Shown here: positions 7,237 through 18,000 of the stretch, one piece after another
Numbering within the stretch: the stretch's first letter is position 1
How the letters are laid out: every line of letters starts with the position of its first letter
Assembly (NCBI GenBank): GCA_905234835.1
Contig: CAJOIZ010000019.1
Coordinates: 1 to 43,549, forward strand
Reading direction: 5' to 3'
Source of the DNA: Paludibacteraceae bacterium
GTDB lineage: Bacteria > Bacteroidota > Bacteroidia > Bacteroidales > Paludibacteraceae
Length of the DNA: 43,549 nucleotides
Notes under the pieces: generated by a model
Told to the model about the DNA's origin: nothing
Seen by the model: only the letters and a program-made list of their open reading frames with translations
Database searches by the model: none
Translations under genes and position numbers: made by a program

Positions 7237-8010
7237 TTTCTGTCCGTTTCTCGCTATGATGCCGCCCGAAAGGCAGACAAGCATATAAAACGGATATAGC
7301 AGTTCCAATAGTAGGACAACCAATAGAGAGGAGCCTTTGCGTTGATACTGCTTTTCCCGTTGGCGGATGAGCAGATATTCAAAGGGGAACTTCAGCAGCA
7401 GAACCGGCGGACAAAGCAGTTGAAGCAGGTTGGCAGCAACCACTATCATTCCGCATAGACGTATGTCCCTGTCCCGATAAACGGGTGCCTTACCCGCCCA
7501 GCGCATACGCTGGCGAAGCAAAGCACGCAGACTCGGCAACGGACGAACTGTCGCCTCGTATACAGGAGACTCGGCAACGGCAATGACTAAACCGCGCCGC
7601 TTGAAACTCTCCAACAAAAACATATCGTCGCCGCTGGCTGTCTCAGGATGCAAGTCCGGGTAACTCTCCAACCATCTTTCGCGACGGACTAATAGGTTCG
7701 CTCCCGAACACATCACGGCATGTCCTTTTTTGGCGGTTAGTATTGTCAGCGACTGGATGGCGGCGTACTCGGCTGTTTGCAGCCGCTCAATCAGGTTCGG
7801 ATGTTCATTCTCTGACTCCATTCGTAGCGGCAGAATAACCATATCGGCATCCGTGTCGGGCATAGTTGGAGGTGGCACCACGTCATCGTCCATCAGATGC
7901 ACGTACTCCGTCTGCGCCTCGCTGATGAGTCGGTGCAGGGCATGTTTCTTGCCCTTCCCCTCATCGTTGATGCCGCGGCGGGCAACTACTATCGTGTAAT
8001 CGGTAAGCAT
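7219..8010 (-). CDS. GT2-like glycosyltransferase, N-terminally short
   Basis: A 263-residue family 2-like glycosyltransferase with membrane helices near the C-terminus. Visible catalytic elements are the metal-binding acidic cluster Asp41-Asp43 (HLMDDDVVPP), the acceptor-side acidic pair in SGDDMFLLE (127-129) and the QRMRW motif (167-171), followed by hydrophobic segments at about 184-205 and 228-250. Normal members begin with VSVIIxARNE, a nucleotide-binding strand plus about 40 more residues. Here the protein starts at a position equal to the region just before the GKKHAL stretch, so that part is missing. The ATG at 8010 has a good AGGAGAG upstream and follows the aroA stop after three bases, so the short form looks like the real product. 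Donor and acceptor are unknown. It may be inactive, or may use a reduced nucleotide site. Confidence 0.75.
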   Translation of the reverse strand: MLTDYTIVVARRGINDEGKGKKHALHRLISEAQTEYVHLMDDDVVPPPTMPDTDADMVILPLRMESENEHPNLIERLQTAEYAAIQSLTILTAKKGHAVMCSGANLLVRRERWLESYPDLHPETASGDDMFLLESFKRRGLVIAVAESPVYEATVRPLPSLRALLRQRMRWAGKAPVYRDRDIRLCGMIVVAANLLQLLCPPVLLLKFPFEYLLIRQREKQYQRKGSSLLVVLLLELLYPFYMLVCLSGGIIARNGQKESPSF

Positions 8011-8013
8011 TGT

Positions 8014-9075
8014 TTACTCTCCTGTATGCTGCAACTCGCTTAGTTGGCTCACAAACAGCGGATAGGATTTGGCGATACACGCCGTGTCGTCGCAGGGCAG
8101 GTCGGCGGCAAGCAAAGCCATTGCCACTCGGTGGTCGTGATGTGTCTCATGCTCTTTGACTGACAGCAGACGGTTGCTCTCTTTCAACGGAAGACGTTCA
8201 GTCCCTTGTGCGTCAAGCCGTATGCCCAATTGTTCGCACGTGATGGCTATGGCAGGATAAAAGTCGGGACAGCCGGAAAAATCAACGGAAAGTGTTTTCG
8301 GCAGAACGAAAGACGGGTCTTTTGTCAGGAGCACTCCCCGCTGCGGCTTGCATACATACGTTGTCTGTACGCCCAACTGCGCAAAGATGTCCGCTGCACA
8401 TTGGTCCCCCTGCATAGAGGACGGCTGTAGTCCCTCAAGGAAGATCTCCCCTCCGTGAAGAGCGACATACTCATACCAGAAAGCGGCACTGCTCCAGTCG
8501 CGCTCTGTTGCCACGTTCCCGTTGCTCGCTTCGTATTCTCGGATCATCCTCCGCGTCATGGCTATGTAAGGAGACTGCTCCTCTGTTTCCACCTCTATGC
8601 CTGTGAGCAGAAGAGCCGAAACGAACTGTGTTGACTGTAGAAACGCCTCGGAATCACTCTCCATTCGTACCACACGTTTCTCCAACTCCCTGCCTTTAAT
8701 CCGCAGCGGAGGAAAGCCCTCCTTCTCCAAATATGCAATATCCGCCCCTATCTGGCGAAGCGCATTCACTTCCTGTCCGATGGGACGCTCCCGCATACGT
8801 TGTTCGCCGTCTAAAACGAAGGTCATCGGCACCTGTGCGCAATAGGCTGTCAGAAAACGCATCGCCGTACCGCAGTTGCCAAGGTCAAGACGCAACATCG
8901 AAGGACAGTCCTTGCGGTGGGCGTCGTCTATCGCTTCTAACGCATCGTGAAGCAGCCGCACATCCTCAGGTATAGATGCATCGGAGACCCCCGTTAGCGG
9001 GTCTCCGTGCATGGCTTGCAATACCAACAGACGGTTGGCTATGCTCTTCGATACGGGAAGCGAAAAAACGTACAT
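8014..9075 (-). CDS. aroA: 3-phosphoshikimate 1-carboxyvinyltransferase (EPSP synthase), compact form
   Basis: Transfers enolpyruvate from phosphoenolpyruvate to shikimate 3-phosphate, the sixth step of the shikimate pathway to aromatic amino acids. Recognisable motifs: PVSKSIANR (residues 7-15) with the substrate-binding Lys10, LGNCGTAMRFLTAY (the glycine-rich PEP site), RMRERPIGQ, STQFVSALLL, the DFSGCPDFYP segment with the catalytic Asp, LPLKESNR and DHRVAMAL. With 353 residues it is clearly shorter than the usual 410-430; the start is trimmed and several loops are shortened. All catalytic motifs are kept, so it is probably active. Its ATG shares one base with the stop codon of the M49 peptidase gene upstream, so the three minus-strand genes from 11114 to 7219 are likely one transcript. 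Confidence 0.9.
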   Translation of the reverse strand: MYVFSLPVSKSIANRLLVLQAMHGDPLTGVSDASIPEDVRLLHDALEAIDDAHRKDCPSMLRLDLGNCGTAMRFLTAYCAQVPMTFVLDGEQRMRERPIGQEVNALRQIGADIAYLEKEGFPPLRIKGRELEKRVVRMESDSEAFLQSTQFVSALLLTGIEVETEEQSPYIAMTRRMIREYEASNGNVATERDWSSAAFWYEYVALHGGEIFLEGLQPSSMQGDQCAADIFAQLGVQTTYVCKPQRGVLLTKDPSFVLPKTLSVDFSGCPDFYPAIAITCEQLGIRLDAQGTERLPLKESNRLLSVKEHETHHDHRVAMALLAADLPCDDTACIAKSYPLFVSQLSELQHTGE

Positions 9076-11114
9076 CAGTTCACATCAGGCAGGAACGAGT
9101 ACTGACGCGAGTAGCGCAGATGCTGTGCCACATACCCCTCTGTATAGTCTATCGTCACGTCGGTCACGTTACCCGATTCGTCCGTAACGAGCGTATAGAC
9201 GGGATTGACAAAGCCTTTATAAGGAGCAAGGTCCAGCTTCTTGTAACGCGCTAAGATTTCTTGGTGCAGTTCGGGATTGACCTTGACGGCGTACGTCTCT
9301 ACCAGCTCTTTGGCTGCGGCATAGTCGCCCTCCGAGGTCACGCGCTGGATCTCTTTCAGCAGTTCGCCGAACAGACGGCGCAGACCCTCGTAGTCGTTGA
9401 TACGCAGGTAGTGCTTGCCGTCGCGTTCAATAATCTCAACCTCTTTGTTCTCCGCGTGCTGATACACCCAGTTGGCAATCAGTTGGCGGTCACGCATATG
9501 TGCTTCCTCGATGTCTTTACCTGGCTCGATGCGGACTAATTGTGTCATCAAACCGTTCATCATCTGCTGGTAGTAACCAGCCTTGTAAGCGTCTTGGTTG
9601 GGAAGCAGACCTAATTCAACTAATTTTGGGTCGGCGAGATAATACAGTCCGAACAGGTCGGCGCGGGCTTCTTCGATGGTCGAACCGTGTTCCTTCAGGT
9701 TCTCTTTCGTCACACCCGGCATCAGTTTGCCCGAACCGTGACCGGCACATTCGTGCAGGTCCGTATGCAGGTCATTGCACAGCGTCCCGTATTGCTCGGC
9801 GCGCTTGCGCGTCTCCTCGTCAATAACGAACTCTTCCGCAAAGCCGTTGCCCTTTGCAGCCTCGTCGTAGGCGTGCGACAGATTGTCTATCGAAACGGAC
9901 TTGCTGCCGTATTCCTTCCTGATCCAGTTAGCGTTCGGCAGGTTGATGCCGATGGGAGTGGCGGGGTAGCAGTCGCCGCCGAGCATAGCCGCGGTTATCA
10001 CTTTTGCGCTCACGCCTTTCACCTCCTCTTTCTTGTATTTGGCTTCGGTGGGGGAGTTCTCTTCAAACCATTGTGCGTTCTGTGAGATGAGTTCGGTACG
10101 ATGTGTACTCTCTACGTTCTTGAAGTTGACCATCGCTTCCCACGTACCGGTGATACCTAACGGGTCGGCGTAAGTCTCTGTGAACCCGTTCACGAAGTCC
10201 ACGCGGCTGTTTAGGTCTTTCACCCACGCGATGCAGTACTTGTTGAACGTGTCGAGGTCGCCTGTTTCGTTGTAGGCAATCAGTTGCTCGATAACCGCCT
10301 TCTGCTCATCGGTCTCTGCAAACTCAAGGGCTTTTCTCAGGCTTGCAACCACTTGCTCAAGAGCTGCCGAATAAAGACCGCCTACTCGGTAAACGCGTTC
10401 TTCCACTTTGCCGTCAACTTTGACTAATTGCGAGTTAAGCCCTATCCATTTCGGCTCAGCTGAATTGTCCTTGTGCGCGGCGTACCAGGCTTCCGCTTCC
10501 GCCTGCGTCATTCCCTCGCCGTAGTAGTTGCCGGCGGACGAGGCAATCAGATCCAGACCGTCAGCTTGCGCCATACGCTTCTGCATCAGTGCAGGGTCGA
10601 ACATAACGTCTATAACATCTTTGTCAAGCGTATAACCCGCTTCGGCAAGAGCAGCTTCAAACCACTCGCGGCTGAACTCAGGTAGGAACTTGTCCTCACT
10701 GTAGTGGTGGTGAATGCCGTTTGAGAACCATACACGTTTGAGGTACTTCTCAAAGAGTTGGTCTTGTGCGTCCTCGGCATTCTCGAGAGTGTACTGGCCG
10801 TTTTGGGTCTTGTTCAGATATACCGCTTCTAAAGCGCGCCTGATACGCAGGTTGTAGCGGCAGTTCTGGTCGTACAGGATGTCGCGACCCTGCAACGCTG
10901 CCTCACTCAGGTAATAAATCAACTGCTTCTGCTGAAGCGACAGCTGCTCGAAACCTTCCACACGGTAGCGCAGCACCTCCAAATCATAGAACTTGTCCAC
11001 GTTGTAACTGAATTTGTCGTTCTCGTTTGCCGCTTCGGGATTACCCTTACAGCCTGTCATGAATACGGACGCAATGACTGCCATTGCACCCGCCATAAAA
11101 AATCCTTTTCTCAT
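9075..11114 (-). CDS. Dipeptidyl peptidase III (family M49), lipoprotein form
   Basis: A zinc peptidase that removes dipeptides from the N-terminus of peptides. The family signatures are present: HECAGH (His454, Glu455, His459) in place of the eukaryotic HELLGH, and IEEARADLFGLYYL with Glu482 as third zinc ligand. The length, 679 residues, fits bacterial M49 enzymes. The N-terminus has a hydrophobic stretch ending in SVFMTGCKGN, so Cys22 is a likely lipidation site and the enzyme would be anchored in the cell envelope. This suits a peptide-feeding Bacteroidales, together with the S9 dipeptidyl peptidase at 23226-25274. It is the first gene of the segment reading into aroA. A TACCTTTG element (11217-11210, minus strand) lies about 100 bases upstream as probable promoter; its -33 box is poor. 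Confidence 0.92.
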   Translation of the reverse strand: MRKGFFMAGAMAVIASVFMTGCKGNPEAANENDKFSYNVDKFYDLEVLRYRVEGFEQLSLQQKQLIYYLSEAALQGRDILYDQNCRYNLRIRRALEAVYLNKTQNGQYTLENAEDAQDQLFEKYLKRVWFSNGIHHHYSEDKFLPEFSREWFEAALAEAGYTLDKDVIDVMFDPALMQKRMAQADGLDLIASSAGNYYGEGMTQAEAEAWYAAHKDNSAEPKWIGLNSQLVKVDGKVEERVYRVGGLYSAALEQVVASLRKALEFAETDEQKAVIEQLIAYNETGDLDTFNKYCIAWVKDLNSRVDFVNGFTETYADPLGITGTWEAMVNFKNVESTHRTELISQNAQWFEENSPTEAKYKKEEVKGVSAKVITAAMLGGDCYPATPIGINLPNANWIRKEYGSKSVSIDNLSHAYDEAAKGNGFAEEFVIDEETRKRAEQYGTLCNDLHTDLHECAGHGSGKLMPGVTKENLKEHGSTIEEARADLFGLYYLADPKLVELGLLPNQDAYKAGYYQQMMNGLMTQLVRIEPGKDIEEAHMRDRQLIANWVYQHAENKEVEIIERDGKHYLRINDYEGLRRLFGELLKEIQRVTSEGDYAAAKELVETYAVKVNPELHQEILARYKKLDLAPYKGFVNPVYTLVTDESGNVTDVTIDYTEGYVAQHLRYSRQYSFLPDVN

Positions 11115-11209
11115 AAATAAACGTTTTGGTCCTTATCTTGTTTTGGTCATTATTATAAGATTGTCTGTTATTCTCGTATTCAGGGAAAGACCATTATCCC
11201 TGTGCGCCG

Positions 11210-11217
11210 CAAAGGTA
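11210..11217 (-). promoter_or_regulatory. Probable -7 element of the M49 peptidase promoter
   Basis: TACCTTTG on the minus strand, followed by GCGGCGCA as at other promoters here. A TTTG at the expected -33 distance is not evident. Confidence 0.45.
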
Positions 11218-11295
11218 ATATCTTTTCGGACAATAATCCCTATTTCCGGAAAATAAAAAAAGAAAGTGCATCTGTTTTGACACACTTTCTTTCTC

Positions 11296-11385
11296 TGGCG
11301 GAAAAGGGGGGATTCGAACCCCCGGTACAGTTTCCCGTACGACAGTTTAGCAAACTGTTGGTTTAAGCCACTCACCCACCTTTCC
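11296..11385 (-). tRNA. tRNA-Ser(GCT)
   Basis: The minus strand reads a full serine tRNA of 90 bases including an encoded CCA. The acceptor stem GGAAAGG pairs with CTTTTCC (one G-T), followed by discriminator G and CCA at 11298-11296. The D-arm contains GAGTGGCTTAAACC. The anticodon stem ACAGT/ACTGT encloses TTGCTAA-type bases with anticodon GCT (11351-11349). A long variable arm (GTACGGGAAACTGTAC) is typical of serine tRNA, and the T-arm holds GGTTCGAATCC. It reads codons AGC and AGT. Confidence 0.95.
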
Positions 11386-11466
11386 GTAAGCGACCGCAAA
11401 AATAGGGCGGTTTTTTGACGTGACAAAATGTTTTTTGCATTTTTCTGAAATTTATGAACGATTTTT

Positions 11467-11498
11467 CTTGTGGGTTCGGTAGAAAGGTTTTACATTTG
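11467..11498 (+). promoter_or_regulatory. Promoter of the lipoprotein-M6 protease pair
   Basis: CTTG (11467-11470), a 20-bp spacer and TACATTTG (11491-11498), about 40 bases upstream of the ATG at 11540. Confidence 0.6.
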
Positions 11499-11539
11499 CG
11501 GCTGATTAGCAAAATTATATAAACAAACGATTATAAACT

Positions 11540-12046
11540 ATGAAAAAAGTATTATTCGCAAGTCTGATTGCTGCGCTCACATTGAGCAGTTGTTCCGCCC
11601 TCACGGGTACGTCTTCCACCTCCAATGCCGCCTCTTCCGTGGCATCTTCCGTTGCTTCTGCTGCGGCTTCCACCTCCAACGACGGTATGGCGGCAGGACG
11701 TGCGCTGAACGCGCTGTACAAGCAGTACAAAGCCGATGGCAAGTTTGACTACACCAACCTGAACAACGCCCTCAACACCATCCAGCTCCTCCAGAGTTGC
11801 CAGGGTCTGAAAACCAACGCCAAGAACAGCACCTATTGGAAAAACTTTGCTTCGGGACTCATTCTCGGATCAAACAATCTGGTTACCCAGCAGAACTCGG
11901 GCGTTGTGACCAACAGCCTGAGCAATCTGGTGAACAACGTGGACAGCGGAAAACTCCAGTCTGCGCAGACCAACACGGTGGAAGCGTTAGGTGCTGCCAA
12001 ATCCGCCGCCTCCAGCATCAGCAACATCCTTTCTCTTTTCAAATAA
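11540..12046 (+). CDS. Small serine/alanine-rich lipoprotein of unknown function
   Basis: A 168-residue protein. The lipoprotein signal MKKVLFASLIAALTLSSCSA places the lipid on Cys18. A low-complexity linker of serine, alanine and threonine (about residues 20-50) follows. The remainder is predicted helical: AAGRALNALYKQYKADGKF, NLNNALNTIQLLQSC, then repeated polar segments ending in SISNILSLFK. I do not recognise a named domain. It sits 17 bases upstream of the large M6-type protease and after its own promoter, so the two are probably co-transcribed. It could be an accessory or anchoring partner of that exported protease, but nothing in the sequence proves this. The frame is intact and codon use looks like that of its neighbours. 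Confidence 0.75.
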   Translation: MKKVLFASLIAALTLSSCSALTGTSSTSNAASSVASSVASAAASTSNDGMAAGRALNALYKQYKADGKFDYTNLNNALNTIQLLQSCQGLKTNAKNSTYWKNFASGLILGSNNLVTQQNSGVVTNSLSNLVNNVDSGKLQSAQTNTVEALGAAKSAASSISNILSLFK

Positions 12047-12063
12047 CATAATCTCCATTCCTT

Positions 12064-15000
12064 ATGAAATCCAGATTACTTGTTTTGACCCTTATTGCGG
12101 CCGCTTTCTCGCAGCTGCTGTTCGCCGTCCCCGCCCGGCGCGGATGGAAAGACTACCGCACCGACAAAGGTGCGAGCGTGACTCTCCAGATGGTCGGTGA
12201 CGAGTTCGGTCACTGGCTCGAAGATAGTCAGGGTACCGCATATCGGCTGTTGGACGACGGTACGGTCGCCCTGTCCGAAAAAACGGCGGAGCAGTTGAGC
12301 GAGCGGCGCAAAGCCTCGCCCCGCTACCGCGCCTCGCGCCCGCAACGCACATCAGGAAACATCAACCTTGCTCCGAGAGGCATCGTCATTTTGGTGAATT
12401 ACCCGAACCTGTCAATGCAGTCCTCCAATACGCAGGCGGCCTTTAATGACATGATGAACAAAGCGGGATACAACTACCGCAACACCCACAACTCGGTGCG
12501 CGAGTATTTCCGCGAGCAGTCGAGAGGGGCGTACGTTCCCGATTTCGATGTGTACGGCCCTGTCACAATCCTGAATAACTATTCCTATTACGGAGCCAAC
12601 GACTCCAACGGGGATGATATGTACCCGGGCGATATTGTGGTGGAGGCGGTGAAAGCCGTTGATTCACAATACGACGTGGATTTCTCGGTGTACAACAACG
12701 ACGGCGACGATGAGATAGACTTTGTCTATATTCTCTACGCCGGCAAAGGCGAGGCGGACGGTGGCGCCGCCAACACCATCTGGCCTCACAACTGGAGCGT
12801 TTCCAGCGCACGCTCCTACGGTAACTGCACCTATTCGGCAAAACAATCTATGGTGGACGGACTGTATATCAACAACTATGCCATGTCGGGCGAACTGGAC
12901 GGCTATACCGGCTACCGAAATAGCATCGGAACCATCTGCCACGAGTTCGGCCACGTCCTGGGTCTGCCCGACCTATATGACACCAGTTACGGGAGTAACT
13001 ATAATGCAAAGGTCACTCCCAACAACTATGACATTATGGACGGTGGCAGTTACAACGGCACTGACAGCAATGGTACGGCCAGTTGCGGAACGTGTCCGCC
13101 CAACTACAGCCCGTTCGAACGCATCTACCTCGGATGGGACGCTCCCATCAACCCAGGTACCACTGGCACCAACCTGACCCTCTACCCGTCGGAAAATGCC
13201 GGCTACCGCTGCTACCAGATCAACTCGGGCGGTTACCTTCAGGAGGGTACTACCGAAGCCATCAACTACTATATTGAGAACCGGCAGCAGACAGGCTGGG
13301 ACGCATACCTCCCCGGACACGGAATGCTGGTGTGGAAAGTCAATTATAACGAGACGTATTGGAGTGAGAACAAACCCAACCACTCCGATTACGGAAACCC
13401 GCACTGCACGCTAGTGTCCGCCTCCGGCACGCAACTGACTTCGGGTTCCAACACCTACCCCGGTACCGCCTCCATAACCACTTGGTCTTCGCTCTCCAAC
13501 CGACGCGTCACATCCATCACGGAAACAGGCGGACTCATCCGCGCCGCCTATATGGGAGGCGGGACAAACACCACCATCGATATTCCATGCTCCGACCCCT
13601 ATGTGGTGCTGACAGCGGGTGAAATCGTCTCCGACGCCCCCTATTGGACCATTAATGTCGGAGGTTTCGGACAGCAGGACAACGCCATCTACCGGCTGAA
13701 AGTGGAGATGAACTCGTCCTATATCGAGGGGAACTTCACGCTGGATAACGTAAGAAGTTTCACCAGCGATTATTCGGTAAACAACGCCCAGACCTACAAC
13801 ACAATCACTCCCGTCTCCCTTGCCGCAACCGTCACTTATTCGGGAAACAACACTTACCAGATAGATATCCTTGTGACGGACAACAATGGGATGAGATACC
13901 ATTACACAATGGCCGCCACCACCACGCTGCCCGCATACAACACACCGCTCGAAAAAACAGTTTGCAAGAGCGAACTGCCTGTTACGTGGGAAGGTGTGAC
14001 GTTTGACAAAGCCGATACCAAGACCACCTCGCTGACGGCAACCAACCGCTGCGACTCCGTTCTGACACTGACGCTGAACGTCCTACCCTCGTATGCCAAC
14101 ATCACCGACGGCGCGACTATCTGGTCAAGCGAACTGCCGTACACTTGGGAGGGAGAGGTCTTCAATGAGGCCGGTGACCTGACCAAGACACTGAAAACAG
14201 TTAACGGCTGCGACTCCGTAGTGACCTTCACGCTGACCGTACAGCCTTCGCCGGATGTCACGGATATCACGGGTGTCAATGCCAACTTTGCGGCACACCC
14301 ATTCACAGTGGGTGACAACGAGAAACGCGTCGTGTTCTCACAAGGCAACCTGCAGTACCAAGCATCCACCCAGACCTACCGCTTCGCCTATAACCAGTAC
14401 GATTATATGAGAGCTTCCAACGCGCAAATAGCCACTGACTATACCGGCTGGATTGACCTCTTTGGATGGGGAACAGGAACGAACCCCACGCTCCATTCCT
14501 GTACCGATTGCGGCACCCACTTCGATTACGGAGGCAATATGGGTAATGATCCGGACGACCCGGACAACCCGGACTACACGTTCGACGCACCGTCACGCCG
14601 TCACACCCCACAGGAGGAGAATGACTATCCCACTTTTGCCGACTGGGGACAGAATGCCGTTGTCAATGGCGGAAACATGGCTGGTATTTGGCGGACCATG
14701 ACCGCCGACGAGTGGAACTACCTCTTCTATTCGCGTGAGAACGCTTCCGCCAAGTTCGGCTTTGCCACTATAAGCGGTGTGAGAGGTCTGGTCATCCTGC
14801 CCGATGACTGGGAGCAGCCCGCTGCCGAATACATCTTCTTGGCGGCTAACGACGCTGGCTGGCAAGCCAACGACTCGCATTTCTCCAATAACGTTGTGAA
14901 TAGTTTTACTTACAATGCCTACAGTACCTCGCAGTGGGCAGTAATGGAAGCCGCAGGAGCGGTCTTCCTCCCCGCAGCGGGCAACCGTCTGGGTAAAACT

Positions 15001-18000
15001 TGCGATGCCGCCGGAAAAGAGGGCTACTATTGGTCTGCCACCGCTGATGAGGAAACAACCTCCTTCACCGCTTTCTTCGATAACAGCGTGTTCTATCCGG
15101 CTACTGCCCGCGCCCGTGCACAAGGCCACTCGGTACGTCTTGTCAAGGGTTATTCACTCGGCTCATACACAGTTACCTTTATGAACGGTAACGAGGTGCT
15201 GCAAAGCACAGAGGTAGAATATGGCGCAACACCCGTCTATGAAGGCGAGACCCCGTCCAAACAGGCCGATACACAATACACTTACGTGTTCGCAGGATGG
15301 GAGCCGGAAATCACAGCCGTCGCAGGCGATGTCACCTATCAGGCGGTCTTCACCTCTGAATTGAGGAAATACACTGTCACCTTTATGAACGGCGACGTGG
15401 AACTGCAAAGTTCGGAAGTCGAGTACGGCGCAACGCCAGTCTATGAAGGCGCGACACCGTCCAAATCGGCCAATGCACAATACTCCTACGTCTTCGCAGG
15501 ATGGGATCCGGAAATCACAGCCGTGACAGGCGATGCCACCTATCAGGCAACCTTCACTGCTGAAGTGAGAAAGTACACTGTTACCTTCTACAACTACGAC
15601 GGCACGACCGTTCTGCAAAGCACAGAGGTAGAATACGGCGCAACGCCCGTCTATGAAGGTGAGACACCCGTCAAGCCTGCCGACAACTACCTTACCTACA
15701 CTTTCATTGGTTGGGACAAGGACATCGTAACCGTAACAGGTGCTGCCGAATACACGGCTGTATATTCGGAGGAAGAACGCAAGTTCACCGTTACGTGGCA
15801 GTACATAGATGAGTTCAATCAGCAGCACGAGGATGCGGAGCAATACTCCTACGGACAGAAGATCGACGAACCGTATGACCCGTATCCGCACCGCTCGGAC
15901 GGCTACCATTACTATTTTACCCACTGGCTGCTCAACGGCGATGGCGAACCCGTTGTCTTTGACGATAACCTGACCGTGGACGGTGACAAGGTGTTCGTTG
16001 CTGCTTATGAAACGGTCCGTATGTACGAGATTACCTTCTATGATAACGACGGCACCACCGTTCTGCAGACCGTATGGTGTGACGAGAACGCCTTGCCTGC
16101 CTTTACCAACCCCACACCCTCTCGGGACGGAATGGTCTTCGCCGGTTGGGACAGAACGGTGGTATTGGCAGTAGAAGCCACTTCGTACACTGCCACCTAT
16201 GCGGAGGCGGAAGCGGCAGGCGACGCCCTGCAGGGAGGCTTCTCTGTCAGCAACGGCAGGAAAGTGCGTTTCGCCAAAGGCAACCTGCAGTACGACCTCG
16301 CAGAGGATAGTTGGTCGCTGGCGCGCACTCAGTACGACATCATCGGTTTGCCCAATATCAACCTCGGTGACGAGAACTTCCACGGAACCATCGACATGTT
16401 CGCTTATAGTACTGAAAGCACCAACTACGGTGTCAACCCGTCCAATGCCGACGCTGACTACACGGGTGAGTTCCGCGACTGGGGACAGCTCATCGGCGAC
16501 GGCTGGTTCACCCTGACTAAAGAAGAATGGGTTTACCTCTACAGCCGCAAGGGCGGCAGCCTGTGGGGCAGCGCGATGGTTGTTGACCGCAAGGGTTTGA
16601 TTCTCCTTCCCGACGAATGGCAACTGCCCGAAGGACTGGAGTTCACGCCCAAGTACCGCGTCGATGATTATGAGATTGAGGACTTAGAGAAGAACAAATA
16701 CACCCTCGACGAATGGAAACGGATGGAAGCGGCAGGGGCAGTATTCCTTCCCGCCGCAGGCCGCCGCACCGGAGGTATCGGCAACACGATGAACGGTGCA
16801 AATGAAGCTACCTTCATCAATCCCGCCACAGGCTTCTACAGCTTTATGGACAACACGGATATCTACGGCTACTATTGGTCATCCACTTCTCGCAACAGCA
16901 CGCTTGCATACTATTTGATTTTCAATGGCGACTCCTACTACCAGCTTCCCGGCGTATGGTCGTGTGAGAAACGCCGCGGTCAGTCCGTGCGACTGGCGCG
17001 CGAGGCTCTCTACACCGTCATCTTTACGGACGGAAACGGCAACATGCTGGGTGGGCCGCAGACCATAGCCTACGGCGGAGCCGCCACGGCTCCCGATGTG
17101 GAGGTTCCCGATTGTAGCACGTTCGTTTGGGACAAGGACTTCAGCCGCGTCACTTCCGACCTTACCGTCAATGCAATCTGGACGGTAACGCCCGTACCTG
17201 CGTATTACGTAACATCGGAAGACAATACGAAAGGAACGGTGACTGTCACCCATTCGCCGGCATCCTGCCTTGACCTGACCCTCTCGTTCCGCGCCGATGC
17301 CAATGACGGGTACGGGTTCGTCCAGTGGTCCGACGGCAGCACCGACAACCCGCGCACCCTCACTCTCACGCAGGATACGGTCATCACCGCCCTCTTCGAG
17401 AGCCTCCAGCCCGAACTGCCGATGGACATCATCCTCCAGGAGACCGAGACCAACGCCTATTACGACCAGTTTGCGGACGACTATGAAGGGGTGAAAGTCA
17501 ATACCGCCACCCTCAACCGTCAGTTCAAACAGGGTGTGTGGTCCACATTCTGTCTGCCGTTCAATGTCGGAAGCGGTCTGATGACGGCGCTGAGTTTGCG
17601 CGGCCGCGTCTATGATTTCTATCATGCCGAAGCCGATCTGGAGGAAGGCGGCAAAGTCACCCTCTATTTCAGCCAGGCCAAATCGATGGTCGCTGGCAGG
17701 TGTTACATCGTCAATGCTAATGCTAAACTGGCAGCCATAGAGTCGTTTGTATTCAACGCTGTGACCATCGACTTGACCGCAGATAAGGTCAGTGACCTGA
17801 TGGTTACGGATGCTTACGACGGACTGGACGGTCATAACGACGGAACAGGAACCCTCTCGCTGATAGGGACCCTGCGTAACGGCAAAGTGCTCAGTTCGGA
17901 AAAAGGCAGGTACTTCGGATTGAGCAACAACCAGATCCGCGAGGCCAATACGACCACCGGTACCACTCTGCGTGCCTATCGTGGTATTTTCCGCAGCACC

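Noticed and set aside
15163..16623. 486-codon open frame on the minus strand
   Set aside because: Antisense to the InlB-type repeats of the M6 protease; its repetitive sequence mirrors those repeats.
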